Shown: positions 1 through 8,025 of the stretch, one piece after another
Layout: each line of letters starts with the position of its first letter
Numbering within the stretch: position 1 is the first letter of the stretch
Assembly (NCBI GenBank): GCA_026988315.1
Contig: JALSLJ010000035.1
Coordinates: 1-61,551 of the forward strand
Reading direction: 5' to 3'
DNA length: 61,551 nt
DNA from: Sulfurimonas sp.
Lineage (GTDB): Bacteria > Campylobacterota > Campylobacteria > Campylobacterales > Sulfurimonadaceae
Notes under the pieces: model-generated
What the model was told of the DNA's origin: nothing
What the model saw: the letters and a program-made list of their open reading frames with translations, nothing else
The model's database searches: none
Made by a program: the position numbers and the translations under genes

Positions 1-613
1 TAAGTAAAAAGATAAGGTAAATGTGTAACTAAACTTTTATATGCTGATACTAGTTTTTGATGAGTGAATGACTCTTGCAATGTGTCAGGGTTTATGGTTT
101 TCTCTGCTAAAAAATCTTTATGCTTTTTATACCACTCATTAAGTTTTTTTGTAAAACTAGTTTGAGTTGTTGATGTCCAATATCTAAAAGTCTTTGAAGA
201 AGTTGCTTGTAGTCTTTAGTTAGTTCACTTTGAACATGCTTCCAGATAAGAACCTCGCCAGATAAAATATCTTTAAATACTAGTGTACCTAGCTTGTCTT
301 TTTTCTTTCCGTAAAAAGTAGCATCACAGACGATAACTACTTCTCTTGGATTGTGAGTTTTTTCTGCTGGTTCATATTCAAATATTTGTTTTCTTATCCA
401 TGGAATACTATGCTTATAATCACATGCTAAATCTTTTAAAATTTGTCTACGATAAACATACTTTTTAAAGATAGTTTCCTGTAGATTTTTTGGTCTTCTT
501 TTTGAGCTAATCCAACTATCACATTCATGACAATAGTATCTCTTAATTCCTCTTCTTGAACCTTTGGAAATAGTGTTTTTAGAATCACATTTTGGACAAG
601 TTTTAGAGATTTT
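1..613 (-). pseudogene. Decayed IS256-type (zinc-binding variant) transposase
   Basis: Read on the minus strand from about 598, the frame encodes a zinc-ribbon start (CPKCDSK, then CHEC), a block with RRQILKDLACDY, and the segment VVIVCDATFYGKKKDKLG, as in zinc-binding-variant IS256-type transposases. Near position 170 the frame breaks: the N-terminal part stops after QLLQRLLDIG, and a C-terminal part (KLNEWYKKHKDFLAEKTINP) continues in another frame to the window edge. The stretch expected between them is missing, which indicates an internal deletion. An in-frame stop sits at 614-616; the candidate N-terminus further upstream is in yet another frame. The gene is therefore broken at least twice. 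The family assignment is from memory of related proteins; the frame breaks are read directly. Confidence 0.75.
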
Positions 614-732
614 TTACAATCATTTGTAAATAAACCTTTGTTTACACCCAATATACCGAAGTTTTATGAATGTTTTAGGAGCCCGAATTTTTCATTAAAC
701 CAGAGTTGTAGATGTAAGTGTAGCAAAAAAGA

Positions 733-843
733 TTAGTATGCGTGAGATAAGAAGTAAATGATTTTTTCTTTTAAAAGTCGTTGTTCTTCTTTATTATAAT
801 CATGCGGTGAAAGGATAGAACTAAGTAAATTTTTTAAATTCAT
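733..843 (-). CDS. Small 36-aa ORF, function unknown
   Basis: An ATG at 843 opens a 36-codon frame starting MNLKNLLSSILSPHDYNKEE and ending in SHAY. It is preceded by an AGGAT ribosome-binding-like sequence about 7 bases upstream and by a good -35/-10 promoter. The protein is charged in its second half and has no membrane segment or recognisable domain. It may be a genuine small protein, or the surviving start of a longer gene whose rest was lost when the neighbouring insertion element came in and decayed. I do not recognise it. Confidence 0.35.
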   Translation of the reverse strand: MNLKNLLSSILSPHDYNKEEQRLLKEKIIYFLSHAY

Positions 844-868
844 ATAGTGATCCTATCTTTTTGCAATC

Positions 869-898
869 ATTATATAACTTTTATGCACAAAAAGTCAA
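869..898 (-). promoter_or_regulatory. Sigma70-type promoter for the 36-aa ORF
   Basis: On the minus strand TTGACT (893-898) and TATAAT (869-874) are separated by 18 bp, close to the housekeeping consensus. It points at the small ORF ending at 733 and is one of the best-matching promoters in the first 5 kb. Confidence 0.5.
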
Positions 899-904
899 TA
901 TTAT

Positions 905-1693
905 TTATTTAAAATAAGCACTTGTGTAGCCAACTACTCTTGATGTGTCATTACTAGCATCTGCACTTGTTCTATAATCTAATATAGTGGCATTTAAATG
1001 TAGTTTTTTAGCACTCAAAATCATAGCCTCAACACCTATCTTTCCACAAGCTTCACATCCAGAATGAAGTAAACCTATATCTTGTTTCTCTATAGCTTGT
1101 AAACAAATATTGTCTAGTATGTTTGCATATTCTTGAGAGTGAAAATGACTTAAATCGGTACTAATTATAACTCCATAGTCATCTTGTTCTAAAACATAAT
1201 CTATAATTTGAGAAAGAAGTGTCGCATCCGTTTTTGAATATACAAGCTCAACAATATTCACATCATCTATATAATACTTTAAAAATGGAAACTGTACCTC
1301 TGTAGAGTGTTCTGCATGAGCTTGACTGAAACATGAGAGGTTAAACTTTTCATGTAGTTTTTGTGCCATTGCATTATCACTTCTTATATCTTCAAAGGGG
1401 GTCTCAAAGCTCTCAAAATTAGATATGCTTATCCCATCAAAGACCACTCTATGAGATGGACCGATAACAAGAAACTTTTTTATACCACTTTTGTGCAAAA
1501 CTCTATATGCAATGTTTGCAGTGTAGCCTGAGTAGATATATCCAGCATGTGGAACTATCACTGCTCTTGTTTTTATATCAGGAAGTTTAAATTTTTCATC
1601 ATATATTTTAGTGAAATGTTCAAAGTATCTCTCTAGTTCAATATCCCTTGCTGGATAAAAAGTACCAGCAACACTCCTCATCTGTCTTTTCAT
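905..1693 (-). CDS. amrB: MEMO1-family protein, AmmeMemoRadiSam system protein B
   Basis: The protein has about 262 residues and is a MEMO1-family member, related to the metal-dependent class III dioxygenase fold. It carries HAGYIYSG near residue 50, GPSH near 80 and DLSHFHSQEY near 180, which supply the conserved histidines and aspartate. It is the last gene of a three-gene operon with the radical SAM protein and the AMMECR1-domain protein. I chose the ATG at 1693 because AAGGAG lies 7 bases upstream and the ATG overlaps the preceding TGA (ATGA), a sign of translational coupling. A TTG at 1699 is a possible alternative. The substrate of the system is unknown. Confidence 0.88.
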   Translation of the reverse strand: MKRQMRSVAGTFYPARDIELERYFEHFTKIYDEKFKLPDIKTRAVIVPHAGYIYSGYTANIAYRVLHKSGIKKFLVIGPSHRVVFDGISISNFESFETPFEDIRSDNAMAQKLHEKFNLSCFSQAHAEHSTEVQFPFLKYYIDDVNIVELVYSKTDATLLSQIIDYVLEQDDYGVIISTDLSHFHSQEYANILDNICLQAIEKQDIGLLHSGCEACGKIGVEAMILSAKKLHLNATILDYRTSADASNDTSRVVGYTSAYFK

Positions 1694-2679
1694 TGCCAAA
1701 CTCCTTTTATAGGCTCTTTACAAGATTTACAAACTCCATTGCTCAAATCTATCACATCAGAACCAAATCCTATTCTATCTATGAGTTTATCTCCACATTT
1801 ATAGCAATATGTACTATTATCATTTTGAATATTTCCTAAATAAATGTACTTGATTCCATAGCTTTGTGCAATTTTTTTAGCTTTTAAAAGAGTCTCCAAA
1901 GTAGTGTTTGGCGTATCAAGCATTTTGTAGTCTGGATGAAAAGCACTAAAGTGCCAAGGGATGTCAGTTCCAAGCTTTGATGATATAAATTGTGACATCT
2001 TATGAATCTCCTCTTTTGAATCATTAACTCCAGGGATGAGAAGGGTGGTGATTTCGAGCCATATATCACTTGAAGCAAACTCTATAAGTGATTCGAGCAC
2101 ACCATCTAGGTTGGTTTTTAAAACTTTTTTATAGTAATCATGCGAAAAACTTTTAAGGTCTATGTTGGCAGCATCGAGCCATGACTTCATATCTTCTAAG
2201 ACCTCTTTTGATTCATAACCACTTGATACAAACACATTTTTCATCCCTTTTTCTCGTGCAAGAACCCCTATATCTTTTGCATAGGGGTACCAGATAGTTG
2301 GTTCATTGTATGTATAGCTGATACTTTGTGTTTTGTTCTCAATCGCTAAGTCAACTATATCTTGCGGTGTATATATAACACTCTCATCTATTTTTGTTGT
2401 TTGTGAGATGGAGTAGTTTTGACAAAATGGACATTTAAAGTTACATCCGACTGTTCCAATTGAGAGAGATTTAGAAGCGGGTAAAAAATGATAAAGCGGT
2501 TTTTTTTCAATTGGGTCTATATGAACAGCACTCGGATGTGCGTATGTTTTATTTACAAGGTGCGAGTCTCTGTTGTAATTGATACCGCATATACCATTTT
2601 TATCTTTTTTTAGTGTGCAGTAATGTTTACATAAAAGACACACGATTGCATTATCATCTTTATATCGGTAGTATTTCAT
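1690..2679 (-). CDS. amrS: AmmeMemoRadiSam system radical SAM enzyme
   Basis: A radical SAM protein of about 329 residues. It contains the cluster motif CNFKCPFC in the setting TVGCNFKCPFCQNYSIS, with a further Cys set near the N-terminus (CLLCKHYC) and a zinc-ribbon-like C-terminus (CYKCG, CKSC). The layout fits the PflA-like radical SAM proteins that co-occur with MEMO and AMMECR1 proteins. The start was placed at the ATG at 2679 because AAGGAAGG lies just upstream; the longer reading frame adds 19 residues that do not look like the family. It overlaps the end of amrA by 20 bases and its stop overlaps the amrB start. The reaction is unknown. Confidence 0.9.
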   Translation of the reverse strand: MKYYRYKDDNAIVCLLCKHYCTLKKDKNGICGINYNRDSHLVNKTYAHPSAVHIDPIEKKPLYHFLPASKSLSIGTVGCNFKCPFCQNYSISQTTKIDESVIYTPQDIVDLAIENKTQSISYTYNEPTIWYPYAKDIGVLAREKGMKNVFVSSGYESKEVLEDMKSWLDAANIDLKSFSHDYYKKVLKTNLDGVLESLIEFASSDIWLEITTLLIPGVNDSKEEIHKMSQFISSKLGTDIPWHFSAFHPDYKMLDTPNTTLETLLKAKKIAQSYGIKYIYLGNIQNDNSTYCYKCGDKLIDRIGFGSDVIDLSNGVCKSCKEPIKGVWQ

Positions 2680-3232
2680 TGAACCTTCCTTTGAGATGTT
2701 CAACACTGTACCTATAGATAGTTGGATGTTGTGCATAGATAGATGGATCTGTCCCGGCTTTCATACTAAGATGCTCTAAAAACTGCATAGGTTTTGGTAA
2801 CTGTTCCCAAACCTGAGGTAAAAATGTACCTTGATAAACACCATGTTTTAAAATAAGTCCATCGACATTTGGTGTGACTTTTTGAAGCAGGTCATTATAG
2901 TTTTCATACTCTAAAATTTCAGGAGTACTCAAAACTGAAACTTCAAGTGTTAGTTCTGAGAGCTCATCAAGCCTTAGAGGGCTAAATCTGGAGTCATTAA
3001 ATGCTGAAGATATTGCATTGTGTATTATATCTTCGAGAAAAGAAGTGTGTGCAATTATGGAACCTATGCAACCACGCAATTTATGCGAAAATTCTAATGT
3101 AACAAAAGTTGCAACATTCTCTTGCAAAAACGGATAGTGGGAAAGGAGTTCTTCTTTGTTAAATTTATACTCAGTATCAAATCTACTGAGTATCGCACTT
3201 TTTGCAATGCGTAGTACAATCTTGTCTATCAT
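2660..3232 (-). CDS. amrA: AMMECR1-domain protein, AmmeMemoRadiSam system protein A
   Basis: An AMMECR1-domain protein of about 190 residues. The signature LRGCIGS lies near residue 55 and FNDSRFSPLRLDEL near 80, as in the bacterial and human AMMECR1 family. It is first in the operon amrA-amrS-amrB. The start is set at 3232, with AAGG nearby; an ATG six codons upstream at 3250 is also possible. The biochemical role is not established. The fixed pairing with a radical SAM enzyme suggests a shared modification reaction, which is inference. Confidence 0.88.
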   Translation of the reverse strand: MIDKIVLRIAKSAILSRFDTEYKFNKEELLSHYPFLQENVATFVTLEFSHKLRGCIGSIIAHTSFLEDIIHNAISSAFNDSRFSPLRLDELSELTLEVSVLSTPEILEYENYNDLLQKVTPNVDGLILKHGVYQGTFLPQVWEQLPKPMQFLEHLSMKAGTDPSIYAQHPTIYRYSVEHLKGRFNEILPI

Positions 3233-3269
3233 AATAAAACCTTTTAACAAGAATACTATTTTTTAGATT

Positions 3270-3779
3270 TTATCTTGCTTCTTTAATTGCTTCAAGGGCT
3301 GCAGCATAGTTTGGCTCATTCGTAACCTCAGCGACAATCTCTTTATATACAACAGTACCACTTCTGTCAATAACAAATACACTTCTAGCACTCAAACCTT
3401 TTAGTTTATTATCAGCCATAAGGACACCGTAAGCTTTGCTTACCTCTTTTTCTATATAATCAGATGCAACGCTTAGATTAGCTATCCCCTCTGTTGTGCA
3501 AAAACGCTCAGATGCAAATGGCAAGTCCATAGAAACAACTGTAGTTTCACAAATGTCAAGATTATTTACATCTTGGTTAAATCTTCTAGTCTCAGCAGCA
3601 CAAGTGTCTGTATCTAAAGATGGAAGAGTGATGAGGAGTTGTATATTATCTTTAGCTCCACCAATCTCTATATCACTTAAATCAGTAGCAATAGCTGTTA
3701 CAACTGGTGCTTTATCACCTACATTGATTTCATCACCTGATAGTTTTACGGGGTTTCCTAAAAATGTTGTTGTTTGCAT
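3270..3779 (-). CDS. tpx: Thiol peroxidase (atypical 2-Cys peroxiredoxin)
   Basis: At 169 residues it is the full length of the Tpx family. The peroxidatic Cys lies in PSLDTDTCAAETRRFN near residue 60 and the resolving Cys in FASERFCTTEGI near residue 94, so both catalytic residues are present. It reduces peroxides in the cytoplasm or periplasm using thioredoxin-type donors; no signal peptide is seen here, so a cytoplasmic place is likely. It stands alone, with AAGGAAA before the ATG, and is followed by the amr operon after about 40 bases. Confidence 0.95.
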   Translation of the reverse strand: MQTTTFLGNPVKLSGDEINVGDKAPVVTAIATDLSDIEIGGAKDNIQLLITLPSLDTDTCAAETRRFNQDVNNLDICETTVVSMDLPFASERFCTTEGIANLSVASDYIEKEVSKAYGVLMADNKLKGLSARSVFVIDRSGTVVYKEIVAEVTNEPNYAAALEAIKEAR

Positions 3780-3838
3780 GAAGTTTCCTTAAAGAATTTT
3801 TAATTATTTTATCATAAAAACTGTATAAGTTATCTTCT

Positions 3839-4198
3839 TTACTTATGCCCTTTATGCTTTTTTTCAAAGTCTGTTTCATAAATATACTCAGAGATAATTT
3901 CTAAAGTATCTAAACCAAATCCTAGTTCTGGCATCAATGCATGTTTTTTGATAGCATCACGCATAATTGAGGTCTCTTTTTGTGGATGTTGTACCCAAGC
4001 AGACATATATTTAATAAAATCTTCTTTTTGAGGGAATGCATCCATGTATCTTTGTTTAAACTCTATGACAGAGGGTGCAGAAACAGTTTTACCCTCAAAA
4101 TGGCAGGTTGTGCAGTTGCCGTGAAATAGTAATGAAGCATAAGGGTTAGCTTGAAGGTTTAAAGTAAAAAGTAGTGGAATGAAAAATATTTTGAACAT
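3839..4198 (-). CDS. Monoheme periplasmic cytochrome c
   Basis: A 119-residue protein with an N-terminal signal peptide (MFKIFFIPLLFTLNLQA) and one heme-binding motif, CTTCH, near residue 31. A methionine in LMPELGF near residue 90 is a plausible sixth heme ligand. This is a small class I-like cytochrome c, probably an electron carrier. It lies downstream of the helicase-like gene by about 14 bases, which suggests co-transcription but gives no clue to its redox partner. Confidence 0.8.
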   Translation of the reverse strand: MFKIFFIPLLFTLNLQANPYASLLFHGNCTTCHFEGKTVSAPSVIEFKQRYMDAFPQKEDFIKYMSAWVQHPQKETSIMRDAIKKHALMPELGFGLDTLEIISEYIYETDFEKKHKGHK

Positions 4199-4212
4199 AT
4201 TTGTAGGAGAGC

Positions 4213-4887
4213 TTATTCGCTCTCTTTTTTAGGCTTTAATGCTTTTATATTTATTTTTTTACCTGTACGGCGCCTTGTGGAGACTTTTTCATCATTGTGT
4301 TTTGGAGTACCGTCATAACGGTGGTTACGCTCACCTGATCTTCCTGAAAACATTGCTTTTCCATTTTCATCTTTTCCAAGGTATTTTGATTTAGAGTTTT
4401 GTGAGTGCTTGCCAGATCTTTCATTGTTTTTGCGTGCTTTAGATGCTTGTTCTTTAGATGCTTTAGCTCTCTCTTGCAGTAGTGAATCAGGCTCAAATCC
4501 TTTAATCACCTCTTGTTTTAAAGCTCTCTCAAGAAGTGTTTCAATAGGGTATAGTTTTTTATGTTCACCTTCATCTAGCAGTATTGAAGCATATATAATA
4601 GCATGAGCCAATCTAACCATATAAACAATCGAAGTATCTGGCAAGTCATAACTAATAAGCATATCACATTTGAGTTTATTATCTTTTGTTAATTCACTAT
4701 CGGTTAATACCGTAACATTCTCATTTGCAAGGTTTTTAAGTTCTTCTATCTCATCGCTTGTAACAATTAAGATACTTTTATCCGTGTTATTTTTTAGTAG
4801 AAAATTCAGTAGTTCATTTTTACGTTTAGTGTCACATGGGTGAACACAATGATTGTGGCGTTTAACAGAGATAGTATCTGATGACAT
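4213..4887 (-). CDS. Degenerate DEAD-box helicase C-terminal-like protein
   Basis: A 224-residue protein. Its middle (about 45-100) resembles the second RecA domain of DEAD-box RNA helicases: ILIVTS, then LISYDLPDTSIVYMVRLAHA, which matches the family pattern of INYDLP followed by a YVHRIGR-type motif. The arginine-finger motif is not intact and there is no Walker A domain, so helicase activity is unlikely. The C-terminal third is strongly basic and rich in Lys, Arg, Ser and Asn, typical of RNA-binding tails. It may be an RNA-binding remnant or accessory factor. The resemblance is seen by eye and is uncertain. Confidence 0.5.
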   Translation of the reverse strand: MSSDTISVKRHNHCVHPCDTKRKNELLNFLLKNNTDKSILIVTSDEIEELKNLANENVTVLTDSELTKDNKLKCDMLISYDLPDTSIVYMVRLAHAIIYASILLDEGEHKKLYPIETLLERALKQEVIKGFEPDSLLQERAKASKEQASKARKNNERSGKHSQNSKSKYLGKDENGKAMFSGRSGERNHRYDGTPKHNDEKVSTRRRTGKKINIKALKPKKESE

Positions 4888-5005
4888 TAAGAGTCCTTGA
4901 TTACATTAAAATTTTATATAATTATAGCGTAAGGAACTTAATTGCATAAAAAAAGTTTTTTGATTATAATGGACAACATTAAAACATATGTTAAGGAAAC
5001 ATTAT

Positions 5006-5611
5006 TTGAATAAAAAAAACATGATTTTAGAAGTAGCAGAACAGTTATTTGCCAGTGAGGGATATACATCAACTTCCATAGATGATATAGCATCAAAATG
5101 TGATATTACAAAGGCTGCTATATATTATCATTTTAAAAATAAACAAGAACTTTATAGATATATTTTACAAAAAAACTTTATGAATTTAGCTCAAAATATA
5201 GAAATTGCTGTAGGGAATGAAGATAAGGTTGAAAACAAATTTATCGCCTATGTTATCACCTTTGCTCAAGAGATACAAAACAGCAAACATATAGCGTCAC
5301 TACTTATGCGAGAGATGGCAAACGGTGGAAAAGATATGCCTCCAGATGCTCTAAAAGAGATGTTAAGAACTTTTAAATCACTTACCCTTATTATAAAATC
5401 TGGAAATGAACAGAAAATATTTAAATGTATAGAACCAATGATTATGCAGATGATGATTATAGGTTCATTGTCTTTTTTATTTACAACTCAAAAAATAAGA
5501 AAAAAGGTAAAAGAAGAATCCGATACTGGAGCTAAAGTAGATATACAACACAGCTTTGAGCAAAGTGCCTATAAGATATCAATGACTCTTTTGAACTCCT
5601 TGGAAGAGTAG
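5006..5611 (+). CDS. TetR/AcrR-family regulator of the adjacent efflux operon
   Basis: About 201 residues with an N-terminal TetR helix-turn-helix: LFASEGYTSTSIDDIASKCD, then AAIYYHFKNKQELY. The C-terminal ligand-binding half is not distinctive. It lies 77 bases upstream of a three-gene RND efflux operon in the same direction and is presumably its repressor. I prefer the TTG at 5006, which has AAGGAA about 8 bases upstream, over an ATG at 4988 with no such site. The gap to the efflux gene contains imperfect repeats (GCAA at 5619 and TTGC at 5636) that could be an operator, but the match is weak. Confidence 0.85.
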   Translation: MNKKNMILEVAEQLFASEGYTSTSIDDIASKCDITKAAIYYHFKNKQELYRYILQKNFMNLAQNIEIAVGNEDKVENKFIAYVITFAQEIQNSKHIASLLMREMANGGKDMPPDALKEMLRTFKSLTLIIKSGNEQKIFKCIEPMIMQMMIIGSLSFLFTTQKIRKKVKEESDTGAKVDIQHSFEQSAYKISMTLLNSLEE

Positions 5612-5688
5612 CATTAGACAATATTTTGCAATAGTTAATGAAATAGTTGCTACAATACTAAACGATTGTTAAGTAAGGTGAATATAAT

Positions 5689-6969
5689 ATGATAAAAATG
5701 TTATCTGTACTCTCTTTGGTGAGTCTCTCTTTAATGGCTCTTACTTTGGATGAAAGTGTTGATGCAGCACTAGAGAATAGCTCTAAACTTAGTGAAATTA
5801 AACTAAATAAAGAGATTAAAAAATTACATAAAGAAGAAAAAAGTGGACTGCAATATGGTGAACTTAGTTTAGTTGGAAGTTTTGATCATTATAATCTTCC
5901 TAGAACACTTGCTCCAATAACTCCAGCATCTATATCCCCATCAACTCCAACTACACAAGATTTATTTAGTCTTGGACTTAATTACTCTGTAGCACTGTTT
6001 ACTGGTTTTGCACAAACAAGAAATGTAGAGATAGAGCAGTTGCAAGTTGAGAGTGCTATTAGTATGGAAAACTTAACTAAAGAGCAGATTATTTACAATG
6101 TTAAAAACATATATCTCTCTATCCTTTCTTTAGATAAGCAGTTACAATCACTCAATGATTATTTTAAAGCTCAAAGTGCTTTTGTGGATGTTATAAAAGA
6201 GGAAGTAAAACTTGGGAAAAAAGCTTATATAGATGAGTTAAAAGCAAAAAATGATTTAGAATCTATTAAAGCAAATAGACAAACCCTTTTAGCAAATAAA
6301 GATATTTTAAAAGCGTCGTTAAAATATTTTATAAATCAAGATATAAACACTTTAGAAGATATAGGGATTACAGTCTCCAAGGTGGAATTTGACATAGCTA
6401 ATATTGACTCGCTTGATAGATTAAAAGTGTTAGATTTAAGCTTACAAGCTATAGATAAAAAAGTAAAGATAAAAGAATCTTCTTACTATCCTCAGGTTTC
6501 ACTCAACGGTTACTTCGGAGAAAATTTTGGCTTTAATGATGCAACCAATGTAAATGATGGTGACTTTGATAGTGAAACTATCTGGCAGGTTGGAGTGAAG
6601 CTAAAATATAATTTGTATGACTTTGGCTCAAGAGGTGCATCTGTAGAGTCTGCGAAGGTTGAAAAACTCCAAAATAGCATAAAAAAAGAAGATATGAAGC
6701 GAGAAATTACAAAAGATGTTACTACTGCACTAGCAAAACTCAACGAGAGTATCTCCACCTATGAAAGTACAAGTTCACAGTTTGAACTTTTGCAAGAGAG
6801 TGCTGAGATAGAGCAGGTGAGATACGAAAGTGGAGCTGCAACTATAAATGATTTGCTATTTATAAATGCTCAAAAAGAGCTAGCAAGATCAAAAATGATA
6901 GATTCAAAATACGCATATCAAAAAGCTATCTACTACATAGAATACATACTAGAAAAAGGAAATAAATAG
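5689..6969 (+). CDS. TolC-type outer membrane efflux channel
   Basis: A 426-residue outer membrane factor with a signal peptide (LSVLSLVSLSLMALT) and two internally similar, largely helical halves, as in TolC/OprM channels. The family pattern LYDFGSRGASVESAKVE lies near residue 305. It is the first gene of an OMF-adaptor-permease operon; the adaptor gene starts immediately after its stop. It forms the exit channel of a tripartite pump. Confidence 0.9.
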   Translation: MIKMLSVLSLVSLSLMALTLDESVDAALENSSKLSEIKLNKEIKKLHKEEKSGLQYGELSLVGSFDHYNLPRTLAPITPASISPSTPTTQDLFSLGLNYSVALFTGFAQTRNVEIEQLQVESAISMENLTKEQIIYNVKNIYLSILSLDKQLQSLNDYFKAQSAFVDVIKEEVKLGKKAYIDELKAKNDLESIKANRQTLLANKDILKASLKYFINQDINTLEDIGITVSKVEFDIANIDSLDRLKVLDLSLQAIDKKVKIKESSYYPQVSLNGYFGENFGFNDATNVNDGDFDSETIWQVGVKLKYNLYDFGSRGASVESAKVEKLQNSIKKEDMKREITKDVTTALAKLNESISTYESTSSQFELLQESAEIEQVRYESGAATINDLLFINAQKELARSKMIDSKYAYQKAIYYIEYILEKGNK

Positions 6970-8025
6970 ATGAAAAAAATCATACCAATAATAATATTTG
7001 CAATAATTGCTGTAATTGCAGGGAGGTTTTTGTTAGGAGAAAAGCAAAAAGTTGAAAATGCCCCTGTGGCAGTTAAACCAACTATATCGGTTAAGTTAGC
7101 AGATGCAGAACAATCAACTCTAACAGATAAAAAAAGCTATCTTGCTACTTTGTATGCTGATAAAAGTGTAAACATCTCATCAAAGCTCAGTGGCTATATA
7201 GAAAGCGTAGCTGTAAAAGAGGGCGATGTTGTAAAAAAAGGGGATTTACTTGTAAAGATAGACTCTGCAGAAATCAAAACAAATATAGACTCTCTTAAGG
7301 GTTCTATTGAGGCAATGCAAAAAGATTTAGACTATAAAACATTGGTTTATGAGCGAAATAAAAAACTTTATGAGAAAAAAGCACTCTCCAAAGAGAAACT
7401 AGACCTCAGTGCAGTTGCTTTAAGCGCAACAAATGCAAATATAAATGCAAATTCTCAAAAAGTTCTCTCTTTACTTAATCAACTTGAATACTTAAATATT
7501 AAAGCACCTTTTGATGGGGTTGTCTCTACCATCATAACTCATAAAGGTGACTTAGCTATGCCAAATAAACCAATCATAAAACTAAATAACATAGAGCAAA
7601 AACTAATCTTTTCATTTGTTGATAAAAAGGTTAAAAAAGATATGAGTGTTTTTATAGAGGGTGTTAAATATGGAAAAATTAAAACCATATACGATGATGC
7701 TAAAAACGGTTTAAAAGTTGCAGAGGTTGAGGTGTTTAAGCATATAGATGCAACAAATGGTGAAAGTTTTAGAGTTGATGTTGTGTTTGATGAAGTTGAT
7801 GGATGTAAGGTTGATACAAAAGCTATACTTTATGATGATGGTAAAAATTATTTACTAGAGTATAAAGATGGTTCGTTTGATTTTTTAGGTATAGATATAG
7901 TGTTGGTCGAAAATGACAAGGCAATAGTTACTCCATGTACACCAAACAAGATAGCACTCTCTTCACAAAGTAAGCTCTCAATTTTGCCACAGTATAAAGA
8001 TGTGAATATCATAGAGGCAAAATAA
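6970..8025 (+). CDS. RND efflux periplasmic adaptor (membrane fusion protein)
   Basis: A 351-residue adaptor. An N-terminal membrane anchor (IIPIIIFAIIAVIAG) is followed by the split lipoyl domain (SGYIESVAVKEGDVVKKGD near residue 75, and IKAPFDGVVS near 178) and a helical hairpin between them. It links the inner-membrane permease to the TolC-like channel. Its stop codon shares one base with the permease ATG (TAATG), so translation is probably coupled. Confidence 0.9.
   Translation: MKKIIPIIIFAIIAVIAGRFLLGEKQKVENAPVAVKPTISVKLADAEQSTLTDKKSYLATLYADKSVNISSKLSGYIESVAVKEGDVVKKGDLLVKIDSAEIKTNIDSLKGSIEAMQKDLDYKTLVYERNKKLYEKKALSKEKLDLSAVALSATNANINANSQKVLSLLNQLEYLNIKAPFDGVVSTIITHKGDLAMPNKPIIKLNNIEQKLIFSFVDKKVKKDMSVFIEGVKYGKIKTIYDDAKNGLKVAEVEVFKHIDATNGESFRVDVVFDEVDGCKVDTKAILYDDGKNYLLEYKDGSFDFLGIDIVLVENDKAIVTPCTPNKIALSSQSKLSILPQYKDVNIIEAK

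Noticed and set aside
5612-5688. TetR operator before the efflux operon
   Set aside because: Only imperfect, widely spaced repeats are present; none matches a clear palindrome, so no site is called.
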